Source of the DNA: Pinus tabuliformis
Taxonomy: Eukaryota; Streptophyta; Pinopsida; Pinales; Pinaceae
Direction: 5' to 3'
Assembly: GCA_031772625.1 (NCBI GenBank)
Contig: CM062815.1
Coordinates: forward strand, 115,638,989 to 115,702,988
DNA length: 64,000 bases
Positions 20,571 to 33,740 of this stretch are shown in pieces. The position numbers were made by a program, and so were the translations under genes. The notes beneath the pieces were generated by a model. The model had not been told where the DNA came from and did no database searches. It was given only the letters and a program-made list of their open reading frames with translations. Position 1 is the stretch's first letter, and each line of letters begins with the position of its first letter.

Positions 20571-23500
20571 GAAAGCTATCTCCTAGAACTGTAGAGGTAT
20601 GGGGAGCAAAGTTAAGGAAGAAGGCATAAGAAACCTAATAAGAACAGAAGCCCCATATATACTTCTCATCTAGGAGACCAAAATGGAAGAAAAACTCTTC
20701 CTGCATATAAGCAAAAATTTGTGGCCCAAAAGCGAAGCAAGAGCTAACTCAGCCAGGGGTGCCTCAGGAGGAATCGGTACTCTATGGAACTCCAACAAAT
20801 ATGCACTCACCTCTGAAGCAACCAACACTCATTGGTTGATGTTAAAGATGCAGAACCTTAACACAAACGAAACCATCACTATCTTCAATGTATACTCTCC
20901 AGTCAACATAAGAGAGAAAAAAGAGTGTTGGGATACCATAAAACAACAGGAAGATCTGACAACTCTGGAAAATGTAATCATTGCTGGAGATCTCAATCTC
21001 ACACTCCACTCATCTGAGAAGAGGGGAGGAAGCATAGTCTGAGATCCGGCAAGAGAATGGGTGGAGGATCTTCTGCAAGAATGGGACTTGATAGACATCA
21101 AACCCTCATCAGGTAATTTTTCATGGTCTAACAAAATAATAGGTCCTGGGCATATAGCTGCCAGGCTAGATAGATTTTTCATCCAAAGTTCTTTCCTGCT
21201 TCTTGGTCTAGAATCTAGAATGCATATTCTCCCATGCAGCATCTCAGACCATAACCTGATAAAGCTAGAGCTTCTTGCCCACCTAGATCTGGGCCCCATT
21301 CCTTTCCGCTTCAGTCCACTCTGGGTAAAGGAACCCCTATTCATGCAAACAATCAAAGATTGCTGGAGCCAACCTGTCAAAGGCTCACCTTTTTACATTT
21401 GGGAGGAAAAATTCAGAAGGGCAAAAAGAGTTTTGAAAAGCTGGGCAAAAACTCCCAAATCCAGCAACTGAAAGGAAAGTCATCAAATCCTCCCTTTCCT
21501 CTCATCAAACTTGCATGGAGAGCGCCATAATCACAGAGGAGATGATAGACCAGGAAACCCATCTACAGCAGAACTATCATAAGGTCTGCTTGGAAGAAGA
21601 AGAATATTGGAGATTAAAATCGAGAAATCTCTGGCTGAAAGCAGGAGATAGGAATACGGGCTTCTTCCACAAGCAAGCCCAGGCTAGGAAAAGTTTCAAT
21701 ACTATTTCTGAGATCAAGGAAAATAATGTTACGCACAAGGAATTTGCAGACATCAAGAAAGTAGCCTATACACATTTCCAAAATCTATTCACTGAAGATC
21801 AGAAGACACTCCTGCATCAAGAGCTGCTAGACATTATTCCTCAAGCAATCTCTCCCCGTATGAACAGGATCCTAGAGGCAAAAATCACAAAAGAGGAAAT
21901 TTAAAAAGCCCTCTTTGACATGGAGCCCGATAAGGCCCCGGGACCATATGGCTTCTCTGCCAGATTCTTTCAAGTTTGATGGCCGATTGTGGAAAAGGAT
22001 CTTCTTAAAATGGTACAAAAATCTCAAAATTCTCAGAAAATAGGAGGCAGCACAAACTCTGCTTTCTTAGCTCTCATTCCAAAGGAAAAAGGAGCCAGTA
22101 ACTTCAGCAGATTTCGCCCGATCTCGCTATGTAACACTGGGTACAAATTAATTACCAAGGTCATTGCAAACAAGCTGAAGCCCATCCTACCAAAAATAAT
22201 TCCGGAAAATCAAGGAGGTTTCATACAGGGAAGGCAAATCGTGGATAACTACACTCTCGTTCAAGAGGCAATACACTCAAGTCTCCACCGAAAGGAACAA
22301 GGTATGGTGATCAAACTAGATTTAGCAAACGCTTTTGATCGAGTCAATCATAGATTTCTGTTAAAAGTAATGTGTAAATTTGGATTTGGAGCAAATTTTA
22401 TAAAGTGGGTCCGGGCTTGCATCTCAGAGCCTTGGATTGCTCCCCTAGTAAACGGAAGAACCACAGATTTTTTCAAAGCCTCGAGAGCCCTCAGGCAGGG
22501 ATGTCCTCTTTCCCCTCTGCTTTTTGTCATTCAAGCCTCTGTCTTCAGTTTTCTGTTAGATAAAAAATTGCAAGACCAAGAGATCAATGGTCGTTTTATA
22601 GCCAGAGGGGTCAAAAGCTTAAACCACGCCTTATTTGCGGATGATACCTTGTTGTTAGGTAGCGCCACCCTCTCCTCAGCTTCCAAGTTCAAAGTTGCCT
22701 TAAATGTTTCTATCAAGGCTTTTGGCAGCGCCCTTAACAAGAATAAATGTCATATTTACAGCTGGAATACCTCGCCAAGAACTCTATCTGCTATCTCTAG
22801 ATGCCTGGAATTTGCTGCTTCATCCTCCTTGACCACTTTTAAATACCTGGGCCTCCCTATCTGTCTCAAAAGACTCTTAGTCAAAGACTAGCAACCTCAG
22901 CTTGAAAAGTTCAAATCTAGAATTCAGTCCTGGGGTTTTCATTGGCTCAACGCTGCTGGCAAGTCAGTTCTTGTAAAATATGTGCTTTCCAGCCTCCCAA
23001 TTTTCCATTTTGCAGGTCTCCTTGCTCCTTCAACCATTCTCAGCAAGATGGATGAGTTTATGCGTAGATTTTTTTGGAAGGGCGGAAAGCAAAAATGAAA
23101 GGAAAATCCCCCTTATCAGTTGGGAAACCATTGGCAAGCCGTTGATGGAAGGTGGCCTAAACTTCAAAAATATAGGTCATCAGAACGTGGCCATGGCAGT
23201 AAAGACCATCTGGAGGATCATTGTGCCCAAACCTGGATGGGCTCAGCTTGCCTTATGGAAAAAGTATCTCAGGGGATCCCGATTAAGATGCTTAGAGAAC
23301 GAATTTCAGGCTCAGAATTCGCCTCTCATTAAGCAGAATTCATCATTCCTAAAACTCTGCACCAAAGCAGGCCCCCTAATCAGAGATCATTCTTATTGGA
23401 TCCCCGGGAATGGCATGAGGATATATATCTGGTCTGATCGCATTATGAACATGGAGCCTCTTGAAAATAGAATCACCACCAGGGACCTGCGCACGTGGAT

Positions 23501-24800
23501 GAACAATAATGGCCTGCGCACACTATGGGATATTTCGTTGTGGCATGACGAGACCTGGACGAGCTAGAAAGCTGTGGAAGTGCCAGATCACCTGCGCAAG
23601 GATTGGACCATGCTGACAGAGCAACTACACGGTCTGGCCCCCACGCAGAGGAGAAATCAGGATCGCAAGGGATGGGGAACGCAAAGCAAAGGATACACCG
23701 TGGCCATGGGCTACAGAAAATTAATTGAGAAACCGCACGTTCCTCCCGATCCAGCGCCGTGGCATGGAGTATGGCGCACCCCCTCATGGCCGAAGACAGA
23801 TTACTTCGCCTGGCAGCTCTGTCATGAAAAAATTCTCACCCACGATATACTGCAAAGGAAAGGAATCCAGGGGCCTTCTATATGCCCACTGTGCAAAGAA
23901 AAATCAGAGACAGCAGCGCATAGAATGTTGGAATGTTCGTTCTCCAAACGAATCTGGGACTTCTTTGTTCAGAATTTGAATCCCAACCCCTTATTTCCAA
24001 GTTCCATTGTGGATATGTTCTCAAAATGGACACCCAGATATCCAGGACAGCCTTCAAAAAATCAGGTAGTAAAAACAGCCTGGGACATTCTTCCAAAGAT
24101 AATATGTTGGCAAATTTGGCTTGAACGTAATAGAAGAATTTTTAGAGACATAAAACAGAACAGCAAGGTTTTAGAGAGCAAAGTTAAAAGCCAACTCAAG
24201 GAATGCCTAGCTGACATTAAAGACAATTCAAACCTCAGTCAACAAGACATCTCCTGGGGTACACTCATTGGCTTGCAATTCCATCTAGCAAACAGAGTTG
24301 TCCCTTCTCACAAAAATTGGCACATAAGAAAATCTGAAGACGACTTTAAAGAATGGATCAATGCGCTTTCAAGACATACTCTTTTCTTTGATGGGGCAGC
24401 AAAGGGAAATCCGGGCAAAGCTGGTGCAGGAGGGGTCATAGTAAACCAAAATGGGGAAATAATTCACTCCTTCGCATGGGGACTTGGACATACAACCAGC
24501 GTGCAAGCTGAAGCTCTAGCTTTATATCAAGGACTCAAGATCCTCCAAGACACAAATGTTGAAACAGCCAATGTAATCGGGGATTCTCAAATTATAATAG
24601 ATGCAATGGCTTCCAGCACCACTGTGACAGATCTCAAGCTCACTAGACTGATATCCAGAATCAAGGGGCTTGGAAAACGATTCTAGAGATTAAGCTACTT
24701 TCATGTGCTGAGAGACTTTAACAAAGAGGTAGAAAAGAGGCCAATAAAGCACTCTACTCTCAACAGGAACCAAGCAGAAAGACAAAGAAGAAACATGGGA
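20571..24800 (+). pseudogene. LINE ORF2: endonuclease, reverse transcriptase, RNase H (broken)
   Basis: Translation starts MKAIS, stop, NCRGMGSK (20571), the APE-type endonuclease start with its Trp codon now TAG. Endonuclease motifs follow: stop-ETK, AGDLNLTLHSSEK, RLDRFFI and SISDHNLI. After a frameshift near 21475 comes the reverse transcriptase: KALFDMEPDKAPGPYGF, FRPISLCN, GGFIQGRQI, VIKLDLANAFDRV, RQGCPLSPLLF and the catalytic FADDTLLL (about 22636). A second frameshift near 22900-22980 leads to FMRRFFWKG, a Cys/His segment (CPLCKEKSETAAHRMLEC, 23885-23940) and an RNase H domain with LFFDGAAKGNPG, QAEALALYQGL, IGDSQIII and HVLRDFNKEVE. Stops lie near 20584, 20671, 21040, 21902, 21977, 22889, 23565 and 24684. 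Catalytic residues in the palm and RNase H are kept. Confidence 0.9.
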
Positions 24801-24909
24801 TCCCATACCTTAAGATACAGGATCAAATGGTTTACTGTCTTCTTTTAAAGCAATTTGTTTTTATCTCCAAATGGGGGAAGATATATAAAAGCATGGACAC
24901 CAGATCAAG

Positions 24910-25009
24910 NNNNNNNNNNNNNNNNNNNNNNNNNNNNNNNNNNNNNNNNNNNNNNNNNNNNNNNNNNNNNNNNNNNNNNNNNNNNNNNNNNNNNNNNNNN
25001 NNNNNNNNN
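24910..25009. other. Assembly gap, exactly 100 N
   Basis: A run of 100 N. A round 100 is often used for a gap of unknown size, so the LINE 3' end and the next feature may not be adjacent. Confidence 1.
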
Positions 25010-26850
25010 GAGGGTTTGTATGGGTTTAATGAGCCGATAAGACGTTTGTAGGAACAAAACTTAGGGTAAGGAGCCAAAAGTGGGTTTTTTAAAGGTGTTT
25101 AGGGCTAGGGAGAGGTTGTTACATGACCAGGTGTCATCTAACTCCTGCTATGACACGGATGGGCTAAAAACACCCCTGATGGACCATTTTTTCCCTGACT
25201 TAGAAGAAATATGGCTATAGTGTCAGGGAGAGGATATTTAATATTTTGGATTTATATACATAGTTTTAGCAGGGGAAGGGGATACAGATTAGGGATTTAG
25301 ATAATACAGTCAGCAGTTAATATGGGATGACCAGAAAGCGCTAAGTTAAGGGTCCTTAGGCTAATTTGGGGAAAATAACTTGTAAAGAAATGAAATCCTT
25401 GAGCGAAGCAGACCTTCACCAAGCACTGATATGGAGAATGATGGAACTAAGAGGAATCAAGCAGATCTTGACCTCTTTGGGGAAGTTAGTAAGTGACTTG
25501 GGAAATGAGAAGAAGGGAAGTTAGTTATGTCTACTCGAGCTCCTCCAGATAAAAACCTGCCTGATAACTGTGATCTGAAAAGACAAAAACACTTTGTAAC
25601 ACAAAATTGATCGTAAATCATCATTCTGCAACCTCACAGCTACCTACCCGGCCTACTTACCTAACATTTCTTCTTCTTTTGATTTGGGTGGAATTAGATT
25701 TGCAGACCCAGATTTACAATTTTTCTTTTGAATGTTTCCTATCTGGATCTACACTTATTTCTGCCAAGGGCCCATTAAGCAGTTGGGGTCCCTTTGATTC
25801 TCTACCTATCTACAAATCTGCCAAGATTAAGTTGTTTGGACAGATACATTCTCTATATTCTAAAACAGGAAATTGAAACCTAGGGAGGCCAAGATTAAAC
25901 TGTTTAGCCTTCCCTTAACTGAATGAACTCTTCAAAATGGAATGACTCATCAAAATTGGAATACAGCAGTGGCATTTGGACTAGCACACTTCATGGCATC
26001 TTGTGGAAATATGGAACACTGCAGCCTGCAAAGTACGACATATTTGGCGTGTAAAAATGTCAATCATGAAAGATGAAACCCTGTTGCAACAGGAGGCTAA
26101 CACACCCCAGACCAACACATGCATATATCCTATTTTAACACTATTTAACTATAAGTATACCCAGGAATCAAATATGATATGCGATCTACAATGATGTCTT
26201 ACAACAATTGATAATAAAGATCATTCAACTGCAACAAGAAATTAAATCGTTTAACAATAATTGTTTTGGATAAATAGTTATACAAAATGATTGAGAAAAA
26301 TATATCGCATATAAAATCGTTCATGTATTCACAACGGAATCAGAGCTAACATCATACAAAAGTGCAATAATGCTAAAACTATAATTCAGACTTTCATACA
26401 TAAAACAATTGAAAGAATAAGTATTGCTTGATACATAAATAAAACATGATCATAAGATAAAAGTACCATATATGATAAGTCCTGCTCATGTGCTTTAGCA
26501 ATATTGACCCAATTTCAATCAATCCAACACATTCTAAGAGTACAAAAGTGCATTTCAGTAGAGCATGCTAGATATTTAAAGAAAATAGATCTTGTTCCAT
26601 TCATTTCATCAAAACCTCCTCAAAAGTACAGAAGTGCAATGTTTTGAAAAGTGTTTTTGATAAAATTTCTGGACCCCTCTCTAAATGCATGAGAGGGGTT
26701 TAAATACTAAACTATATGTCTTAAAATAGATTATTACAAAAATAGTTAAGGAGGTTTCAAACAACCTTCCTCAGAATATGCAAAAATAAAACTAAAAGAA
26801 AAATAAATTAATGACTAGCTCCTTTGAACTTGATCTCTAAGGTCGCAAAT
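25010..26850. other. Unassigned sequence, possible LTR at right end
   Basis: No recognised gene. A small frame at 25390-25524 (44 aa, helix-rich) has weak support. On the minus strand, GAGGAAGGT followed by TGTTTGAAACC at 26763 looks like a purine tract plus LTR start for the decayed ORF element to the right, but the other LTR border was not found. Confidence 0.35.
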
Positions 26851-26851
26851 A

Positions 26852-29822
26852 TTAGTCATGGGCTTGAGCTGAGGCGGTTGGCTGATCACAAATTTTAACT
26901 ACCCAACAAATATGGCATTTGTTAGTGTTGGCACCATCTTTTGTGTAGATGTTGTTAAACATCTTAGAGTCATCCATTGGCTGTGTGGTTTCACTAAAAA
27001 CTGCCAGTATGCCTCCCAATTCAGCTTGTTTAACTGTTTGATTACCTCCTCCTTTTCTTGCGCTGCCTGTTTCCACTGCTGCTCTAGCTGTTTGGCATTA
27101 GGAAGAAATCCTGGTACACATTCCTTGACTAGATTGGCGCCATGAAGATTTTCGTTAATGGCTTCTATTATGCTGTTTGTTGCTGTCGTTGCTATCGTTG
27201 TTGCCCTTTCCACCTGTTTCAACTGAGAATCCCAATTTGTGAACATAATATCTTTATGAGACTCTTCCAGCTTTGGTAGGTCAGCCTTCCTCCCATCCTC
27301 TGATTCTTGCTAGGTGATAAACTCAGAAACCCTTTTGTGGATTTCGTCATACTCAAGCCTCATATCAATAACTTGGTTTGTTAATTTATCACTGGTCTCG
27401 CAATAAGGATTTATCTGCGAGATTTTTTGGCAAAATACTTCCTTTTGCTGCATTAGTAAGGAATTGAGGCTGAGCGCTTCCTTGATGAATTCGTCGATTT
27501 GCGGATTGTCTCTAAGTTTGTCTATCATGGCTTGTATCTGCAAATCCTTTTCTGCTAAGCTGGTTTGATGTTTTATTATCATCTGTTTGAATTCCTTTTG
27601 GAGCTGGCTACTTGCAATTTTTCTTGCTGATTAGATTTTTCTTGGGCTAATTGTTGTTCTAGCAGCAGAATTCTCTGTTCCTTTTCCTTGAGCAACATTT
27701 GGACCTCTGTCGCCTTGTCAATAGTTGTTGTGGCATAGGCTCCCATGAATTGTGATAGCTTTGTGAGATTCTTAGATGGGTCGATATGTGAGTCCTTCCA
27801 TACGATGTCCATTGGTTCATTTTCTAGAGTCGTAACAGCTACAATGTCCAATTTTCTTTTCTTCCTTTGTCTCTTGACTACAACTTTGTGGGTAGGGCTA
27901 TAGAATACATCTAGAGGAGGTATTTCCTCAATTCTTAAAACAATTTCTGAAGTAGGAGTAGCAGGAATAACCTCAACGTCCTGAGTGCCTATAGCTCTTT
28001 CCTCTGTTGTTTCTGGATTCGACTTATGCTAGGTTTGCTTGGGAGTTTTCATTCCAGATGTTTGCTTAGGGTTTGTATTTGTGTGGAGATTTTTTTTGAA
28101 CTGTTCCCATTCTTGTTCGAGGTCAATGACTGGAGCTTTACCTGACTGAGTTGAAGTAGAAGCAACTTCTGCTTGTTTCTTTGCTTTGGCCTACTCAGCC
28201 GTCTCCTCTGTACTTTGAGCTGTGTCTTTTTCAGATTCTTTATTGGTGTTTCCTCCCCCATTTTGAGACTTCCGCTTTGAGTGCTCTGACTCATGTGTAG
28301 ATCTCTCTTGAGTTTCTTTGGAGCTGCCCTCCAAGCTTACGCTGGGAGTTGGCTCCCTTATTGGTTCAATCTGCAGTAGGTCCAATGGGACCTTTAATAA
28401 TATCTTTTTTCTATACACATGGAAAGCCTTAACATCTTCTGGGGTCAAAAGTAGTGATGCCATATGCAAAACTTGTGAAAATGTTTCTGCCTATAGGAAG
28501 AGGTCATCAAAGGCGTCCTCTTCGTGGGTGAACTGTTTTACTTTTACTGTAGTAGTAAATTCCTTAACAATGCCATTTGGGTCATACTGCCTTCCCGAAA
28601 TTGTAGCTAATTTCAGAGACTTAATAATCTCTACTTCTTTTAATGCATGTCCATAATCATGTAGTGCAAAAGCACCACATTGTAATGGGAATGTAGGCCA
28701 AATGGCCTTCTTTTTCTCTTTCAGTCCTCTGCTCATTCCACCTTCCCCTGCTATTTGGTAGGCTATTTCTTTGGCCATTAGTTTGTTGGGGACATAATAT
28801 GGGAGGACATGTGGTGAAGCAATGCTCCCAAAAACTCTAATGTAGGTGAATGTTTCTTCCCCAAACCATCTAGCTACTAGCAAGATATCTACTTTGACCT
28901 CTTTAGAAAACCTAGGGGTGGTCCTATTATATACTTCTCTATGAATGGGTAGCATAACCCTTGACATATTTTATAAAAATGGGGGTGGAATTTAGATTCC
29001 CACAAAATCTTATGGTATATATGGATGGAAAGTGGGTTCTCTAAAATCCACTTCCATCCCATATTGGAAATTGAGAACAAAAATAGATTGCATCCATAAC
29101 AAAAGCACTCATGAAAAAAGGGGGATAAACCCTTAAAGAGGAACTTCTTTTCCTTCTATATTCTATAATGGCCTTTGCCAAATTATCTGATAAAATTTGA
29201 GCCTAGTTCATTATTGTTGCATTCACTGCTGCATCTATTAATGGGAGCCAATCCATGGAAAACTTGGTGCTATTGGGTCTATCGAATAACCTACATATCA
29301 TTACTGCTACGAAACTATGAGGGGGAGAAATGGATGTCGTTGAGTACATACCAATTTTGTCTTGCTTAAGCTTGCCTTCGTTTGATTTTCGCATGGCGTC
29401 TGATGGGTCCTCATTTTCCTTGGCGAATTGCTCAAGGAACTGTTTGTTGTAGAACTTTTGCGGCTCAGGTAACTGGTACATTAGTCGTAGGTTGTCTGCT
29501 GAGAAAGACCCCATGACCTCTTGCTTGTGATTCTTGAAGGTTTGTCTATGATGTCTACCTCGTCAATTACCCATTTGACCATGTCCGTGTATGGGATTAT
29601 TTTTGGTCTTGTAGCTATGCGGTGCAGGAAAGAACATGCTATTTCGAAATAGGAGGCATCAGATGACTCCTGAGCATCTGTCGTGGCCTTTGTTACCAGT
29701 GGCCTGGGATTCTCTTCTTCTAACAAGTTGTACATGGCCTCCCATGTCGTAGTTCCTCCGTCTCTACTGCATGTGGTATTAGAGAAAAGCGACACCATTT
29801 CTGATTTCTCAGATGAAATTCC
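26852..29822 (-). pseudogene. Decayed large element-associated ORF with coiled coil
   Basis: Minus-strand frames chain from 29822 to 26852 with about eight stops and several frameshifts, giving a product near 900-1000 residues. Order: a helical globular part (SPSRITSKRSWGL near 29540, YNKQFLEQFAKENEDPSDAM near 29440, then FFMSAFVMDAICF near 29100), a conserved-looking segment (VARWFGEETFTYIRVFGSI, SPHVLPYYVPNKLMAKEIAY; 28890-28750), a low-complexity charged tract (28400-28200), a basic patch (KRQRKKRKLD, about 27865), a long coiled coil (27740-27250) and a C-terminal CHICWVVKICDQP. The layout parallels the ORF at 47206-49340, which follows a Gypsy integrase. I recognise the style from plant retroelement-linked ORFs of unknown function, not a named family. 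The Copia LTR at 29823 cuts its start. Confidence 0.55.
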
Positions 29823-30297
29823 TGTAGGTTTTAACCCCGTACAGAAATTACCTACATACGAATTCTAAAACATAGAAAATAAACAATGCGAGAGCATAAC
29901 ACATAAAGCACATATACACAGAGATTTTTCCCTGTCCCGAAACTGCGACTACCAGCTTGATTTTTCATTATGTTCCTTTCAATGTTACAATACATATTTA
30001 TACATGCCGAAGCATCCAATACCATGGACCGAAAACCATCGCGTCCAAAACCATGTGTGAAAAAAAACATGCACAAAACCATAGGTAGGTCCGCCCAACC
30101 TAATATAGGGTCCAAAACCAAAATTTTCCGGGGCACTACCCCGGACCCCATAGAGTGGGGTTACTTGCACCCCTCAAACCCCCTATGACTCCCCCTACTA
30201 TGCAATCGGCGCAATGAAGGGGGGGGCTTCGCCCCCCTTCTAACCCCCCGGTTAACTACGTGGGCTAGTCGTGGAAAGAATATAACACAACCCAACA
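29823..30297 (-). repeat. 3' LTR of the second Copia element
   Basis: On the minus strand it begins TGTTGGGTTGTGTTATATTC, right after a purine tract, and ends AAAACCTACA, giving 475 bp with TG...CA ends. No second copy occurs in the window, so the 5' LTR is lost. Confidence 0.75.
30216..30240. other. G8 / C6 hairpin in Copia LTR
   Basis: GAAGGGGGGGG, CTTCG, CCCCCCTTC forms a strong hairpin near the LTR start. The G-run could alternatively contribute to a quadruplex. Confidence 0.7.
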
Positions 30298-30308
30298 TTC
30301 TCCCACTT
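30298..30308 (-). other. Polypurine tract of second Copia element
   Basis: The minus strand reads AAGTGGGAGAA directly before the LTR start, the usual plus-strand primer of plant Copia elements. Confidence 0.75.
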
Positions 30309-30346
30309 GTTGTTTTCTTTCCACAAGGGGCCACAAAAGAGCTTAA

Positions 30347-33300
30347 TCATTTATCCAGCCCTGCAACGCCCATTATTTCTCTACACCAAGAGAACTTCTT
30401 AGAGCTCACAGATTTTTTCAATGCATCTGCAGTATTCTTCAAAGTGTCCACCTTTACCAGCAACACCCTTTTGTCTTCTATCATATCACTCATAAAGTGA
30501 TATTGAACATCAATGTGCTTTGTCTTTGAATGGTAAGTAGGGTTCTTTGCCAAAAAAATTGCACTTTGGCTATCACAGTCTATCCTTATAGCTCCCTGTA
30601 CTAATCCCATACTTGAACACAATCTTTGCAACCAAACTGCTTCCTTGCTTGCATGAGTGACTGCCATGTATTCTACCTCTGTAGTTGATAGTGCCACTAC
30701 AGGTTGTTTCTTACTCATCCAACTGACTGCACCTCCAAATAGGTTAAACACATACCCACTTGTAGATCTTCTCTGATCCAAATCTCTAGCCCAATCTGCA
30801 TCAACAAAGCCACAAATATCCAACACTCTGTCCAATCCTGGTCTTCCTTGGTAGCACAAACCATAATCACTAGTGCCACGCAAATACCTGAAAACCCGCT
30901 TCACTGCTATCCAATGCTCCTTCCCTGGTTTTGACATAAACCTGCTCAATACTCCCACTGCATGTGCAATTTCTGGTCTAGTAAAAACCATTGCATACAT
31001 CAGGCTATCGACTGCACTTGCATATGGAACACAGGACATATCCTCTTCCTCTTCTTGTGTCTTGGGACACTGTTCAACAGATAACTTTACACCTACAGGA
31101 ATAGGAACCTTCACTGGTTTACTATCCTGCATATTAAACCTCTGTAATATTGTCTCGACATACTTCCTCTGGTTTAACCAGAGCTTCCTCTTTTCCTGAT
31201 CTCTTTTAATTTCCATGCCCAAAATATAGTTTGCAGCACCAAGATCTTTCATGTCGAATTTGGAGGACAATTGGGTCTTCAAATCCTGGATAATTTCTTT
31301 GTCATTTCCAACCAGCAACATATCATCCACATACAAGACCAAATAAATAACACGGTCACCAATTAATTTAAAATACACACAGTGATCTGCTTTGCTTCTG
31401 GTGAAGCCAAGTCCCCGTATAAATGTATCAAATTTCTGATACCACATCCTTGGTGATTGTTTTAACCCATACAAAGACTTCTTTAACTTGCATACCAGTT
31501 CTTTCTTACCCTTCACCACAAAGTCTTCAAGTTGCTTCATGTAGATTTCCTCTTCCAGATCCCCATGAAGAAACGTTGTCTTCACATCCATCTGTTCTAC
31601 CTGAAAATCAAAAGCAGCAGCAACAGATAAAATTAATCTAATAGAAGTTACCTTGGCAACAGAAGAAAAAATATCACAAAAATCAATTCCCAACACCTGG
31701 GAATAACCTTTTGCTACCAACCGAGCTTTGTATTTCTCCACCTTTCCTTCTGCATTTGTCTTCTTCTTGAACAACCATTTGCTGCCAATGGGTTTCCTTC
31801 CAGTCGACAACTCCACCAGATCCCAAGCCTCATTTTTGTGCAAAGATGCCATTTCATCAACCATGGCCTCTTTCTAGAGTTTTCCATCCTCTGACTCTAC
31901 TGCTTCCTTCACAGTTCTGGGATGATCATCAACAATAGATAAAAACAAATTTGAACAGAAAGCAGATGGACTATACCTTTTTGGTTGCCTTCTTTCTCGA
32001 ACTGATCTTCTCATACCCACAGTTTGTGGCTCTTCATCTTTTGATTCCCCCTTTGCTGTAGAGTCTGATTCTTCTTCCTTTAGCTCAAACTCTATCTTCT
32101 CAGGTTCCTTTGGTTGGACTTCATGTTTAATAACATCTTTCACCTCTTTGAACACCACATCTCGGTTGTACACAACCTTCCTTGTTATTGGGTTCCAAAG
32201 CTTATAACCCTTTAAACCATCCTTATACCCAAGAAAGATGCACTTTTCAGATTTACTATCCAACTTGGTTCGTTTCTCCTTTGGAACATGTACATATGCA
32301 TTACATCCAAATACCCTCAGATGTGAAAGAGAGGGTTTCTTACCAGTCCATACCTCTTGTGGAGTTTTATCCTCCATTGCTGATGAAGGTGATCTGTTGA
32401 CTAGGTAACATGTTGTCTCCATCGCCTTTGCCCATAATTCTTGTCCTAACCTGACACCATTGAGCATGCTTCTTGCCCTTTCCATCAACGTCTTGTTCAT
32501 TCTTTCTGCAACTGCATTTTTCTGAGGTGTATATGGAGTAGTCTTTTGTTGTGCTATACCACACTCCTTATAGAATTCTTAAAATTCCTTACTGCAAAAC
32601 TCTCCACTGTTATCTATCCTCAACACCTTTATCTTCTTCTCTGTCTGGTTTTCCACCAGAGCCTTGAATTATTTAAACCTATCAAAGACTTCAGATTTCT
32701 TCTTAAGGAAATATATCCATGTATTCCTTGAGAAGTCATCTATAAATGATACATAGTACACAAACTTACCCACTGATGGAATCTTCACAGGTCCAAACAC
32801 GTCACTATGCACAATCTCTAATATATGTTTTGCCCTCTTACCACCAGAGGGGAAACTCACCCGATTCTGCTTCCCATATACACAATTTTCACATAAATCA
32901 AAATCCAGAGAGCTATTACTCATACCTTCTACCATACCTTTACCGTGAAGTATTCAAAGGCCCTTCTCTCCAATATGTCCAAGCATTTGATGCCACAGCA
33001 TGGTCTTCTCTCCAGAGACCACTAGATTTTCTGCTCCACTTTCAGGAATCACAAAACTGTTGCACCCATCAACAACAGTGCTATCTTGTAGCTTGTACAA
33101 AGTTCCAATCTGAACTCCCTGCATCAATACTAGTGCTCCCCGAACCATCTTGCAGGTATCCTTCTCGAACACTGTTTTTACATTTGCATCATCCAACTTG
33201 CTTACAAAAATCAGATTTCTAGCCAATGCAGGAATATGCAGAACACCAAGAAGTGTTCTAACCCTTCTACCTTGCAACTTCAACTTTACTTTCCCACGAC

Positions 33301-33740
33301 AAACGATTTTAGCCTTCCTATCATCCCTTAAGAAGACATCATCACCATCGTATTTCTCATACTTGCAAAACCACTCTCTATGGGGAGTGAAGTGAAAGGA
33401 TGCACCTAAGTCAATCAACCATGCCTCATGATCTGCATGCGTACATGAAGAAGCCAAGTACACATCCCCACCTTCATTTGAGGTGGTTTTCGCCTCTGTA
33501 GAAGGAGCATCATGAGATCCGTTTCCTTTATCAGGAGCTTTAGATTTACAATCCCTTTTGTAGTGCCCTTCCTTTCCACATTTCCAGCACACCACCTTTA
33601 TAGGTTTTCCTGGAGATTTAGAGCTCCCTCAAGATTTAGATATCCCACTTGATGACTTATTTTTGTTTTTGTTCTGGGACCGTTCTCGTACAGACAAGGC
33701 ATCACCATTCTGGATCTCCTTAGGAGTTTCTGGATGACAA
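30347..33740 (-). pseudogene. Copia polyprotein (gag end, protease, integrase, RT, RNase H)
   Basis: A single minus-strand frame covers about 1130 codons. In order: the gag CCHC knuckle CWKCGKEGHYKRDC (about 33590), protease WLIDLGASFHFTPH (the active-site DSG now DLG), LWHQMLGHIG, the integrase core (HSDVFGPV, FIDDFSRNTWIYFLK, RIDNSGEF and YTPQKNAVAERMN; D, D and E kept), reverse transcriptase (KWLFKKKTNAEGKVEKYKAR, LYVDDMLLVGND) and RNase H (FVDADWARDLDQRRSTSGY, TKHIDVQYHF). Stops in frame are TGA 33631-33629, TGA 32956-32954, TAA 32671-32669, TAA 32581-32579 and TAG 31876-31874; there is no frameshift. The N-terminal gag and 5' LTR are missing. Gene order integrase before reverse transcriptase confirms Copia. 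Confidence 0.92.

Larger units (their letters stand above)
19040..24909 (+). mobile_element. L1-type LINE with RNase H domain, right end in gap
   Basis: A GC-rich leader (19040-19309), ORF1 (19310-20569) and a broken ORF2 (20571 to about 24800) in the order endonuclease, reverse transcriptase, zinc-finger-like region and RNase H define a plant L1-type non-LTR element of at least 5.87 kb. The 3' end and any poly(A) tract are lost in the assembly gap. L1 elements with an added RNase H domain are known in plants. ORF1 is intact while ORF2 has at least seven nonsense codons and two frameshifts, so the copy is inactive. Confidence 0.9.
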
